Below are positions 55,769 to 64,000 of a stretch of DNA of 64,000 bases, piece by piece. This DNA comes from Xenorhabdus bovienii SS-2004 (GTDB lineage Bacteria; Pseudomonadota; Gammaproteobacteria; Enterobacterales; Enterobacteriaceae), in the NCBI RefSeq assembly GCF_000027225.1, contig NC_013892.1, positions 2,108,001-2,172,000 of the forward strand, written 5' to 3'. A program made the position numbers and the translations under genes. Under the pieces are notes generated by a model. It ran no database searches and was not told the DNA's origin. It was given only the letters and a program-made list of their open reading frames with translations. Positions within the stretch are counted from its first letter, which is position 1; each line of letters opens with the position of its first letter.

Positions 55769-56665
55769 GTGGCAATTGCTTTGATAGATCACTGTTATAG
55801 TATTCTTCCGACTGGAAATAGACAACAAGCCATTTCTTTGTTAAACCGATCTGGTTTTTTGGTTAGTTCTGAGCGCATACAGCATGATGGTGGAAAAGAG
55901 AGTATTTTCATCCATTTTACTGGTTCTTATCTGGAATTGATTGAGATTATTGACCTGAATCAGTTTGAATCTTCTTGTACTGTTACTGAATTGCGAGCAT
56001 CAAAGTTTGGTTATCCCTATGCGTTAGTTGCTGCGACAGGAAAGATTAAAAATTGTGCAAATAAACTGAAAAAATTTTATCAAGATGTTGCTGATATTAG
56101 GTATGTTATTCCTAATATGCAAGGGTGGGAAAAAGCGGCATGGGCTATTTTAAATATTCCTGAGCATTATACACCAGGATGTTATTTTCAATTTATACAA
56201 TATCTTTTACGAAAGCCTTCATGGGCAGAAATAAACTATGGACAAAATAATATTTATGGAGTTTGTGGTTTTTATTTTTGTACAAATACGCCTATCGAAG
56301 ATAGGGAACATTGGTACAACTTTTTTTCTTTGATAGGAGATTGCTATAAATTTGAAGGAAAAACATTATCTATAGGCATACAGCAGATATATTGGTTACA
56401 TCCTGATGAGTTTTATGCCTATTTTGGTGTTGAACCTAATTTGGATGAAAGTCAGGGAGCCAGATTAAGTGCTGTAAAACTTTTATCCTCTGATATAGAA
56501 GTTTCATTTAACTACTTAAAAAAGGGTGGGTTTCTTATAGAAGGTTATACCGAACAAGGTTTTTATACAAAAATTGATCCAAGCTTAGGATATGCCTTAC
56601 ATATAGTGAAAGGAAATGGTGCGTTTGATTATGCCGAGGATATTAATCGACGGTTACTGGAATAA
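55769..56665 (+). CDS. Glyoxalase-like domain protein
   Basis: A 298-aa protein that begins VAIALIDHCYSILPTGNRQQ. A first half with an HC..(x)n..ELIEI pattern and a second half that again shows beta-alpha-beta units (GVCGFYFCTNTPIEDREHWY) fit the two-lobed glyoxalase_3/VOC group. Metal ligands are not fully clear. I start it at the GTG at 55769, behind AAGGGGG (4 bases away), and not at the TTG at 55730 that overlaps the reductase. It lies 25 bases after the reductase and 30 before the amidohydrolase. Function is unknown; lyase or isomerase chemistry on a pathway intermediate is possible. Confidence 0.7.
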   Translation: MAIALIDHCYSILPTGNRQQAISLLNRSGFLVSSERIQHDGGKESIFIHFTGSYLELIEIIDLNQFESSCTVTELRASKFGYPYALVAATGKIKNCANKLKKFYQDVADIRYVIPNMQGWEKAAWAILNIPEHYTPGCYFQFIQYLLRKPSWAEINYGQNNIYGVCGFYFCTNTPIEDREHWYNFFSLIGDCYKFEGKTLSIGIQQIYWLHPDEFYAYFGVEPNLDESQGARLSAVKLLSSDIEVSFNYLKKGGFLIEGYTEQGFYTKIDPSLGYALHIVKGNGAFDYAEDINRRLLE

Positions 56666-56695
56666 AACTGACACACATTTTTTATTGAGGGTAAA

Positions 56696-57571
56696 ATGAA
56701 AGACTTTGATATTAATGTATTTGATGCTCATGTTCATACCGAATTTGAAGGTGCTCCAGACCACTTTAGTGGGATAATATCAAGTTTAGATTCCTTTAAA
56801 GAATCAATAAATGGGATCAATTTTGTTGGAGCTTTGTCAGACTCTGCAGTACCTTCACAAAATCATGGTGATTTGAGTGAATATGGGATTTACCATTGTG
56901 CTGTTATAAGGGATTTAAATTATAAAATTGATATAATTGAGAAAAATATTCTTTCTGGCAAGATTTATGCAATAAAAATCAATGTTGGTTTTATACATCG
57001 GTATGCATCTGATGAATTTTTCCAGCCACTTTATATTCTCGCTGAAAAGCTAAAAGTGCCGATAATGTTTCATAGCGGTGATCCAGGTTGGTCTCATGCT
57101 AAGGTTAAGTATGCAGATCCTATTTCTTTTGACGAAATTGCGGTTGATTATCCAGGTGTCAATTTTGTTCTGGTACATGCGGGAAATCCCTGGTTTCAAA
57201 GTGCAGCAGTTGTTGCCGCTAAAAATGCCAATGTGTTTCTAGAAGGTTCATCACTGATTGATGGAGACACAAAAGCATGTTCTGACGAACGGGCAAAGAG
57301 GCTGATCTCAAAACCATTATCTTGGATAATTGATTATCTTGGTTCTTCGGAAAAATTAATTTTTGGTTCTGGCTGGCCGATGGTATATTTAAAATCCTAT
57401 CTCGATCTTTTTCGTCAGGGGGTACCCGAAGAAGCTTGGAAAGATGTTTTTTGTGATAATGCCCTCAAGTTATATGGATTCGTAATAGAAAAAAGATCTG
57501 ATGGGCAATTAATATGTGTACCAAAATACAAACGGAAAGATTCAAATAATGTCCATTATTCAAGTAAATAA
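56696..57571 (+). CDS. Amidohydrolase-family (Amidohydro_2) protein
   Basis: A 291-aa TIM-barrel metal-dependent hydrolase or decarboxylase. The HxH metal motif is in VFDAHVHTEFEG (residues 11-13). Other conserved positions are KINVGFIH, a His in IMFHSGDPGW, VLVHAGNPWFQ, and the late FGSGWPMVY segment, where most family members have an Asp (FGSDxP) and this one has Gly-Trp. Loss of that Asp could alter metal binding. Members hydrolyse lactones or amides or remove carboxyl groups; the substrate is not known. GAGGG precedes the ATG. The ABC gene starts inside its last codons. Confidence 0.8.
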   Translation: MKDFDINVFDAHVHTEFEGAPDHFSGIISSLDSFKESINGINFVGALSDSAVPSQNHGDLSEYGIYHCAVIRDLNYKIDIIEKNILSGKIYAIKINVGFIHRYASDEFFQPLYILAEKLKVPIMFHSGDPGWSHAKVKYADPISFDEIAVDYPGVNFVLVHAGNPWFQSAAVVAAKNANVFLEGSSLIDGDTKACSDERAKRLISKPLSWIIDYLGSSEKLIFGSGWPMVYLKSYLDLFRQGVPEEAWKDVFCDNALKLYGFVIEKRSDGQLICVPKYKRKDSNNVHYSSK

Positions 57572-58544
57572 TTTATGTAAGTCCTATGAGGTTTATACTA
57601 AAAATCCAGGGTTATTAGGTAGCCTAAAATCATTCATTAAAAGAGAATATGCGATAGTAGAAGCAGTAAAATCAATCAATTTTTCCATTGACAAAGGTGA
57701 AATTGTAGGATTTCTTGGCGCTAATGGAGCAGGAAAAACTACCACAATGAAAATGTTAACTGGTATTATTAAACCGTCTTCAGGACATATCCAAGTATTA
57801 GGTTATACTCCTTATGAACGCAAGAACGAATATTTAAAATCCATAACATTTGTGGCAGGGCAAAAACAGCAATTAGCTTGGGATCTAACACCAAATGATT
57901 CTTTTATACTACATAAAGTTATTTATTCCATTAATGAAAAAGAGTTTTTAAATTATCGAGATGAACTTGTGGAAATGCTTTCCCTGAATTCAGTGATTGA
58001 TAGACCAGTCCGCCATTTATCATTAGGCGAACGGATGAAATGTGAACTTGCCTTGTCATTATTGCATAAACCATCCGTATTGTTCTTAGATGAACCAACT
58101 ATTGGGCTTGATGTCAATATGCAACGTTCAGTTCGTGAATTTATTGCTCATTATAATCAAATAAACAATGCAACTATTCTTTTGACATCTCATTATATGG
58201 CCGATGTTGAAGCGCTTGCTAAGCGAGTCATTATTATTAATTCAGGTGGGATTGTATATGATGGAAAATTATCACACTTAATTAAAAAGCGCTCACCAAA
58301 GAAAATTCTAAAGGCTACCATCTCAGGCCTGATAAAACCAGAATTGAGATCTCTAATTAACTCATCTTCCGATGATGGTCAAAGTATTGAGTTGATTGTA
58401 GAGCGAGATTTGCTTCCTTCTGTGGTCGCAAAGTTGATGGAAGAAAAAATCATACTTGATATTTCTATTCATGATGAGCCTATTGAAAAGGTTTTGGGAA
58501 GATATTTATCTTCATATGGTGAAACTGATGTTGAAGCAAGTTAG
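57549..58544 (+). CDS. ABC-2 type exporter, ATP-binding subunit
   Basis: A 331-aa ATPase. Walker A is GANGAGKTT, the Q-loop region is VAGQKQQLAWDL, the signature is LSLGERMK, Walker B is SVLFLDEPTIGLD, and the switch His is in LLTSHYMAD. The extended C-terminus (about 80 residues) is typical of the DrrA/COG4586 type that works with two separate permeases. I start at the ATG at 57549 (MSIIQVNNLCKSY), 23 bases inside the amidohydrolase gene. With the two following permeases it forms a complete exporter, probably for the product of this operon. Confidence 0.9.
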   Translation: MSIIQVNNLCKSYEVYTKNPGLLGSLKSFIKREYAIVEAVKSINFSIDKGEIVGFLGANGAGKTTTMKMLTGIIKPSSGHIQVLGYTPYERKNEYLKSITFVAGQKQQLAWDLTPNDSFILHKVIYSINEKEFLNYRDELVEMLSLNSVIDRPVRHLSLGERMKCELALSLLHKPSVLFLDEPTIGLDVNMQRSVREFIAHYNQINNATILLTSHYMADVEALAKRVIIINSGGIVYDGKLSHLIKKRSPKKILKATISGLIKPELRSLINSSSDDGQSIELIVERDLLPSVVAKLMEEKIILDISIHDEPIEKVLGRYLSSYGETDVEAS

Positions 58545-59334
58545 GAGAAGCCTGCTGTTATGGTGGGTACTTATTGGTCAATCTTTTTCAAGAGTCATTG
58601 CGTATCGCGCTCAGTCCATTATTTGGCTGTTAGGCGGTATTATGCCTATAGCAGTGATGTTTGTTTGGTTAGGGTTAGCAAAAGAAGGTGAAATTGGTAG
58701 TTATACTGCAAGTGATTTTGCAGTGTATTTTCTTTCAATTTATCTCGTTCGTCAGTTAACGGCAATTTGGGTTATGCGGCGTTTAGATCGTGATATTAGA
58801 CGTGGTGAATTATCGATGTTACTTCTGCGGCCAGTTTCTCCTCTCTATAATTATGTATCTGATCATGTAGGGGAAATGATGGTCAGAGGTCCTATCATTT
58901 CACTGGTTTTTATATTAGGTATTTTACTGACAGGTAATTTACATCGTTTGGATATTAGAAATTTATTGATTTTTATTCCAGCGCTTGCCTTGGCGTGGAT
59001 TATTATATTTCATCTTTATTATTGCCTTGGGTTGTTAGCATTCTGGATCAGTAACTCGATGGCATTCGATCCATTGCTTTGGGCGCTTTATACCATTTTA
59101 GGCGGAGTACTCATTCCACTTGATTTATATCCGGAGAATGTTGCTTCATGGTTAAAATTATTACCTTTTGCGTCAGCATTAGATTTTCCGGTTCAAATAA
59201 TATTAGGAAAATTGGATGGCTTACTCTTGTTGATTGGATTTGGAGTGCAACTATTTTGGGTCATTTTACTGACATGTATCAGGGTATTGTTATGGAATGC
59301 AGGGCTAAAAAGATATTCAGCATCTGGAGCTTAA
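58528..59334 (+). CDS. ABC-2 type exporter, permease subunit 1
   Basis: A 268-aa membrane protein with about six helices (for example IIWLLGGIMPIAVMFVWLGL, IISLVFILGILLTG and WIIIFHLYYCLGLLAFWI) and the cytoplasmic RRLDRDIRRGELSMLLLRPV segment that marks COG4587 permeases. It starts at 58528 (GGTGA 6 bases upstream) or at the ATG at 58516; both overlap the ATPase gene, so the subunits are translationally coupled. Confidence 0.88.
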   Translation: MLKQVRRSLLLWWVLIGQSFSRVIAYRAQSIIWLLGGIMPIAVMFVWLGLAKEGEIGSYTASDFAVYFLSIYLVRQLTAIWVMRRLDRDIRRGELSMLLLRPVSPLYNYVSDHVGEMMVRGPIISLVFILGILLTGNLHRLDIRNLLIFIPALALAWIIIFHLYYCLGLLAFWISNSMAFDPLLWALYTILGGVLIPLDLYPENVASWLKLLPFASALDFPVQIILGKLDGLLLLIGFGVQLFWVILLTCIRVLLWNAGLKRYSASGA

Positions 59335-59338
59335 TGCA

Positions 59339-60121
59339 ATGAGATATATTTCATTATTTTTAGTATTACTAAGACATTCTTTCTTGCTAGAATTTGAATT
59401 TCGTTTTAATGCTCTGGTAAATTTAATCAATTCTAGTCTTTCTTGTTTGTTGGCATTATTAGTACTGACAGGATTTTTCGGTCAGGTATCTCAGGTTGGT
59501 GGCTGGACTTACTATCAGATGGTAGCTTTATTGGGGGTAACACTCATTATTGAGTCTTTGATTGATAGTTGGTTATTTCCAAGCGTTCATTCGCTCTCTG
59601 AATATATTAGGCGTGGAGATTTGGATCAAATTATTATTCGTCCTGTTGATACTCAATTTTTTGTTAGTTTCCATCGTTTTAATATATGGGATGGTGCTAA
59701 TTTTATTGTTGGTTATGTGGTTGTGTTATTAGCAATGTCTCAGCAGGATGCGTTAACGATTTGGAACTTTTTACAATTTAATTTTGCTTTGTTACTAGGA
59801 GCTTGTGTTTTCTATTCCCTGTTTATGTGTTCAAATCTGCTTGCCTTTTGGTTTACTAAAGTGTCAGATGTTTGGATTATTTGCTATTCGTTAATGGATG
59901 TTGGGCGTTTTCCGGTCAGTGCGTATCCGGGTGCTTTACGGTTTTTGTTGAGTTTTTTATTACCTGTTTTCTTTGTTAGTAATGTCCCTGCTCAGGCTGC
60001 ATTGGGAATAATGAGTATGGAAACATTATTATTGGCTTTTGTATATGCCATAGGTGCTCTTATTTTAACTCGTTTTTTCTGGTTAAAAGCAATTTCAAAA
60101 TATAGTAGTTCAAGTAGTTAG
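59339..60121 (+). CDS. ABC-2 type exporter, permease subunit 2
   Basis: A 260-aa membrane protein with about six helices, 4 bases after the first permease. EYIRRGDLDQIIIRPVDTQF is the counterpart of the conserved RRGxLxxxLLRPV segment and places it in the COG3694 group. It should pair with the first permease to form the heterodimeric channel. The C-terminus ends in a run of serines. It is the last gene of the operon; no clear hairpin terminator was seen in the 140 bases that follow. Confidence 0.88.
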   Translation: MRYISLFLVLLRHSFLLEFEFRFNALVNLINSSLSCLLALLVLTGFFGQVSQVGGWTYYQMVALLGVTLIIESLIDSWLFPSVHSLSEYIRRGDLDQIIIRPVDTQFFVSFHRFNIWDGANFIVGYVVVLLAMSQQDALTIWNFLQFNFALLLGACVFYSLFMCSNLLAFWFTKVSDVWIICYSLMDVGRFPVSAYPGALRFLLSFLLPVFFVSNVPAQAALGIMSMETLLLAFVYAIGALILTRFFWLKAISKYSSSSS

Positions 60122-60263
60122 TCTATTATTATACGTGAATATATAAATATATTTATTTAACATCACTCTGGTTTTTTTATCAGGGGAGATAAGTTAATCA
60201 ATGAAATTATCTGCATTTTTGTTATAGTCGATAATACAATAAACTGACTTACCGCTTCCACTA

Positions 60264-61265
60264 ATGAAATCGAAGAGAGTCCTTTCTGAGCCTGAACGGA
60301 TCACGTTGCAACAACTCGCCCTGAATCATCCGCATCGGGACGTCCGTACGAGAGGAACCGGTTTGCTCATGCTTACCAGAGGGTTAAAGCCGCGCCAGAT
60401 CGCCGTTGAGACAGGATGCAGTGTCCGGGTTATCTATAACTGGGTTCATACATGGCATGACTTCGGTATCGCGGGTCTGTTGGGCGGCCATGCCGGAGGC
60501 CGGTATCCCGCCATGACGTCTGAAATGATCGCAACAGCGGTTGAAATCGCCTGTTCCGAGTCCCTGACTTTGTCCCGATAGCTCAGGGGGTTGAGGAAAA
60601 GTACGGTTCTCTGCCCTGCACGCTTGAAACGCTGGCAAAGACACTGAAAAAACAGGGGATCACCTATAAACGAGCCCGTCTGTCGTTAAAAAAAACGCGA
60701 TGAAACGGAATTTGCTGAAAAATCGGCCTTACTGGATAAGATTAAGGCCGGTGCACAATCAGGCCGCTACCGTTTGGTTTATTTTGATGAATCCGGTCTT
60801 GCCGCGTCTCCTCCGGTGCAATATGGGTGGAGTCCACGGGGAAAATCCCATGAAACCGAGCCTCAAAACTATTGCAGACGTTCCGTGCTTGGTGCGTTGA
60901 ATGACACGGACAACAGTCTGTTTTATCAGACGGTATCAGGTCACATAACCCGGGCGAACGTGATAGATTTTTTGGCACAGGTGGCAAAGCAGGGAGACCA
61001 TTGCCTGACATTTTTAGTGCTGGATAATGCCCGTATCCATCTTGGTATCGAGACAAAAATAAAAGTGGAGTGGTTACGTGAGCATAATATGTTTTTACTT
61101 TATCTCCCGGCGTACAGCCCTGAGCTGAATCTGATTGAAATCGTCTGGAAACAGGCCAAATATCACTGGCGGCGATTTATTACCTGGACTAAAGAGACGA
61201 TGGAAGAAGAACCCAATACTTTACTGGGCGGTTATGGTAACAAATTTGCAATTAATTTTTCTTGA
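60264..61265 (+). pseudogene. IS630-family transposase, two frame breaks
   Basis: Three overlapping frames together encode one IS630-type transposase. The N-terminal helix-turn-helix part (60264-60581) contains GLKPRQIAVETGCSVRVIYN. The middle part continues in another frame (VPIAQGVEEKYGSLPCTLET, from about 60572) and stops after a run of A at about 60690-60698. The catalytic part is in a third frame, with YFDESGLAA, LVLDNARIH and LNLIEIVWKQ carrying the D, D and E. IS630 elements can use a programmed frameshift in an A-run, so the second break may be natural; the first needs a mutation. I could not identify convincing terminal inverted repeats, so the element boundaries are open. Confidence 0.82.
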
Positions 61266-61301
61266 GTACTTATTTATATATTTTCTTAATGTTATTCATG
61301 T

Positions 61302-61430
61302 ATATATCCAGTAGTTTGCAAGATGTAGCACGACAGCAAGTGAAAGGATCTCCAGAAGCATAGGCTACTATGTGACTGGAGTGAGTGAGCGCTACCACCA
61401 AAGTTGCAACTTGAAAGATTACGGGTACAT
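61302..61430. repeat. ERIC-type intergenic repeat
   Basis: The core tatgtgactggagtgagtga (61369-61388), preceded by ctccagaagcatag and followed by aaagttgcaacttgaaagat, matches the ERIC consensus well, including both half-palindromes. It occupies the spacer between the IS630 remnant and the carboxypeptidase gene. Confidence 0.82.
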
Positions 61431-61459
61431 TGAATTACTGCCCGAATTTTTTTGGGTTA

Positions 61460-62920
61460 TTAATGTAATCTTTCTTTTAAATTGTTAATGAAATCGTCAG
61501 CACTTAGTGATTTTCCGCAACTTGATAGGATAAGATCTTCAAATTCATAATAAGAACTTTTTTTATATATTTTTTCACTTAGCCATTTTTGTATTTTATC
61601 GAATTTTCCTTGACTGATTTCATTTTTAATTGAAAATTCTTTTTCTGCTTTATTAAATAATTGAGAAGAAATAACGTTTCCAATCAGGTAGCAAGGGAAA
61701 TATCCAAAATATCCCGCTGCCCAGTGAATATCTTGCCAAGGGCCTTCATGAAGGGAAGGCGCTATCCCAAGGTATAAATTATATAAATCACGCCATCTAT
61801 TATTTAAATTTTTTACCGATAGCTCCCCTGAGATTAATTCTTTTTCTATCTTATATCGAATAAGTATGTGTGCTGGGTAGGTAAAATCATCAGCACTAAC
61901 ACGTATTCCACTTCTTCTTACTGTATTGAAATGATGAAGTAATTTTTCTTTGCTGAAATAATTTAGGTATCCAAATTGTTTATTGAGTTTTTTAGACAGA
62001 TATTCTAAATACTCACTTGAGTGGCCAATTTTTTTTTCAAAAAGCAGGGCAATTCCTTCATGAATACACATTCCTCTTGAATCACCGACAGGTTGCCCAC
62101 GAAATTGTCTTGGTAATCGACTTTCATAAGAGGCATGTCCCATTTCATGCATAATGGCTGAAATACTTAAGATAATATTATCTGGTTTGAAATAGCTACA
62201 AACTCTGATATCACCGGATATTCCACCAGTAAAAGGATGGACACTCTCATCGAGTCTTCCTGTCCTAAAATCAAATTTCATTTCTAACATTAGTTTTTTT
62301 GCAAATTTTTGTTGTTGATATTTAGGAATTATTGGCCAGTTATTTTTTTCTTTTGGTAATCTGTTTCTTATAGATGTAAAGTTGGCTGTGAATGATTCTA
62401 TTTGATTGAATATAGGGAGAATGAAATGATCTCTTAACCCAGGCTGGTGTTGTTCTAATAGTGCATCATAAGCGCTTATATTTAGGCTATCTCCAAATGA
62501 GTACGCCATTTCTCGTGTTAGTGTAATTAATTCTTCAAAAGATTTTTCAAGAGCTTGCTGATCAGTTTGATTGGCTTGAAGGTGCCAGACTTTCTCGCAT
62601 TTCATGGTTGCTTGTGTAAGTCGATTTACTAAATTTTCAGGTATTTGGGTTGCCATAGTATGTAATCGGTATATTTCTCTCATATTAGCTTTTTGCCAAT
62701 CATTTAACTGGGTAATATCAATGCAATTTAGAAGTTCAGTAATTTCCTGGCTTGCTAGTATTTCATGTTGCATAGTACTGAGTAGTGATATTTGTTCTGA
62801 TCTCAATAGATGGCTACGTATGGGCATCATTGTTCTTTTATCCCAATGTAGGACCATGCTGGCACCATATAGTGAATTCCATTTCTCCATTAATTTCTCT
62901 AACTTTTTATAATATTTCAT
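61460..62920 (-). CDS. M32 (carboxypeptidase Taq) metallocarboxypeptidase
   Basis: A 486-aa zinc peptidase close to the usual 500 aa of family M32. The metal site HExxH is in IMHEMGHASYES, and the third ligand Glu is in GMCIHEGIALLFE; SGDIRVCSYF and IRVSADDFTYPAHILIRYKI are family-typical (ITT and DxRxxT regions), and the LHWD segment near residue 22 (YGASMVLHWDKRTMMP) is conserved. It removes C-terminal residues, probably in the cytoplasm. I start at 62920 because GAGGTG lies 5 bases upstream; the longer frame is read from inside the preceding gene. That gene's stop is one base before this ATG, so the two are coupled. In most bacteria it is a housekeeping enzyme; here it sits among mobile DNA. 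Confidence 0.88.
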   Translation of the reverse strand: MKYYKKLEKLMEKWNSLYGASMVLHWDKRTMMPIRSHLLRSEQISLLSTMQHEILASQEITELLNCIDITQLNDWQKANMREIYRLHTMATQIPENLVNRLTQATMKCEKVWHLQANQTDQQALEKSFEELITLTREMAYSFGDSLNISAYDALLEQHQPGLRDHFILPIFNQIESFTANFTSIRNRLPKEKNNWPIIPKYQQQKFAKKLMLEMKFDFRTGRLDESVHPFTGGISGDIRVCSYFKPDNIILSISAIMHEMGHASYESRLPRQFRGQPVGDSRGMCIHEGIALLFEKKIGHSSEYLEYLSKKLNKQFGYLNYFSKEKLLHHFNTVRRSGIRVSADDFTYPAHILIRYKIEKELISGELSVKNLNNRWRDLYNLYLGIAPSLHEGPWQDIHWAAGYFGYFPCYLIGNVISSQLFNKAEKEFSIKNEISQGKFDKIQKWLSEKIYKKSSYYEFEDLILSSCGKSLSADDFINNLKERLH

Positions 62921-62921
62921 T

Positions 62922-64000
62922 TTACACCTCATCCCATTGATAAATATATACTTTATTCCAATGTGAACCAATAATTAAATAGCCTTCTTCAGTGATAAGA
63001 GGTGCTGAATGTATTCCTGTGGGAGCGGTAATTTTCCAGCGAAACTCTCCATTTTTATGATTATGACAATGTACTGATTCAGCAAAATGGTTAGGATCAT
63101 CAGTTGTACCCACAAATATTGGATCGCCATTGGGGAGGGAAGAAAATGGAGTATACACAAAACGGGTTCCTACATAATATTTCCATAATATATCAGTAGT
63201 TATAAGATCAATCCCATAAATATTTTTATCATCGCTACCTATTGTTGCTATATGTTGGTATCCAATGGATGGGCAAGAAACAATAAATCCTCCTGTTTGA
63301 TGGATTGTACGTATTCTACCTGTAATTATATCAAAAATGATAATTTGACCATTCTCTTCGGTACCTATGATACCCGTATTAATACTGTAATCTAAGGCAG
63401 CGCTACCTTCAAATCTTCCTTCATTGGCAACTTCCCAAATTGTAGTACCGAATTTGTCAATACAAATTAATATCTTGTTAGTTCCAAAAATAATATTTCC
63501 TTCGGATGTTAAAGCTGGTGAACTATAAATATCATCTATAATATTTTTTTCAAAATCTCGCTTCCATATTAATTCTCCATTATTTATATTGATTGCGTAC
63601 ATAGAGTGATCGTAACTACCAGCATAAACAATTCCATTTTTTTCATCTATTGTAGGTGTGGAATGGAAAGCGTCATAAGCATTGAATTGCCATAGGCAAT
63701 GTCCATGGGCAGAGATCATTCTTAGGGTAGCGTCTTCTCCTCCGATAATGAAATCTCCATTTCTTGTTACTGCTGGGGAACTATAAATAGGGCCATTTGT
63801 TTTTAATTGCCAAATTTTCTGAAATGTTTTTAGATGGTAACAATAAATATATCCATCATAACAACTTATGATGAATTTATTATTTCCAATGTAGCCAGGA
63901 ATACTCCATATACGTTCATTAAGATTTATCTCACCACATATTTTAGGCGGTTCTGTATAATTATATCGGATGGTAGACCATTTTTTTTTGATACTTCTTA
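62922..64000 (-). CDS. PQQ-type beta-propeller protein, N-terminus beyond the window
   Basis: The frame stays open from the stop at 62922-62924 to the last base of the window, so at least 359 residues are present and the start is missing; the ATG at 63719 is internal. The protein consists of repeated four-stranded blades with the PQQ/YVTN-like pattern, for example GLIYSSPAV-type sequences (PIYSSPAVTRNGDFIIGGED, STPTIDEKNGIVYAGSYDHS, and SSPALTSEGNIIFG) each followed by a W-x-(3-6) turn (ELIWKRDF, DILWKYYV, EFRWKITA). About seven blades are visible. No catalytic residues can be named; it may be a scaffold or sensor. It forms an operon with the M32 peptidase. Confidence 0.8.
   Translation of the reverse strand, partial: RSIKKKWSTIRYNYTEPPKICGEINLNERIWSIPGYIGNNKFIISCYDGYIYCYHLKTFQKIWQLKTNGPIYSSPAVTRNGDFIIGGEDATLRMISAHGHCLWQFNAYDAFHSTPTIDEKNGIVYAGSYDHSMYAININNGELIWKRDFEKNIIDDIYSSPALTSEGNIIFGTNKILICIDKFGTTIWEVANEGRFEGSAALDYSINTGIIGTEENGQIIIFDIITGRIRTIHQTGGFIVSCPSIGYQHIATIGSDDKNIYGIDLITTDILWKYYVGTRFVYTPFSSLPNGDPIFVGTTDDPNHFAESVHCHNHKNGEFRWKITAPTGIHSAPLITEEGYLIIGSHWNKVYIYQWDEV

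Noticed and set aside
63719..63719. ATG at 63719 as start of the propeller protein
   Set aside because: The frame and the blade repeats continue upstream to the window edge, so this Met is internal.

Overview
The window looks like chromosomal DNA of an insect-associated Morganellaceae bacterium, most likely Xenorhabdus. The evidence is a PAX-type lysine-rich lipopeptide NRPS operon (paxT and paxABC architecture), a very large inverse-autotransporter invasin, an Rhs/Tc-toxin-like gene, ERIC-type repeats, and AT-rich spacers around GC-richer NRPS genes. It is almost entirely accessory DNA; no rRNA, tRNA, CRISPR array or core operon was seen.

Layout. (1) 0.2-6.8 kb: a 2217-aa intimin/invasin-like adhesin, followed by a hydrolase remnant and simple repeats. 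(2) 7.5-33.6 kb, minus strand: an ABC exporter (paxT-like) and three NRPS genes with 1+3+3 modules, a starter-type C domain, three dual E/C domains and a terminal thioesterase. Pocket residues suggest basic residues in modules 2-6, as in PAX, but module 1 carries a textbook serine code instead of the glycine known from PAX. (3) 33.8-35.5 kb, minus: an MdaB-like quinone reductase and an AraC-type regulator. (4) 35.7-46.7 kb, plus: an AT-rich island, the most exciting part. It combines three aminoacyl-tRNA-synthetase homologues (an AsnRS-like core without anticodon domain, a complete LeuRS, a ProRS-like protein without editing domain) with a methyltransferase, an MccF-type LD-carboxypeptidase, a nucleoside phosphorylase, two VOC/glyoxalase proteins and an MFS exporter. 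I read it as a biosynthesis, self-resistance and export cluster for a nucleotide antibiotic that poisons leucyl-tRNA synthetase, analogous to agrocin 84 and microcin C. The island is bracketed by a 396-bp direct duplication of the araC 5' end and, inside that, by a 21-bp perfect repeat. A frameshifted double-glycine microcin-like precursor lies at its left edge.

(5) 47.3-52.8 kb: an ERIC element, an Rhs gene (minus) cut off at its 5' end by an IS1-family element, and a TPR gene fragment on the other side. The IS has no target duplication, which suggests an IS-mediated deletion. (6) 53.2-60.1 kb, plus: a tightly packed operon of a VOC protein, a TauD/TfdA-type dioxygenase, an aldo-keto reductase, a glyoxalase-like protein, an amidohydrolase and a three-gene ABC-2 exporter. 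It looks like a small-molecule pathway with its own export; the product is unknown. (7) 60.2-64 kb: a frameshifted IS630-family transposase, another ERIC element, and on the minus strand an M32 metallocarboxypeptidase translationally coupled to a PQQ-type beta-propeller protein that runs off the window end.

All assignments come from reading motifs by eye; no database search was run. NRPS specificities were obtained by manual alignment to the GrsA pocket positions.
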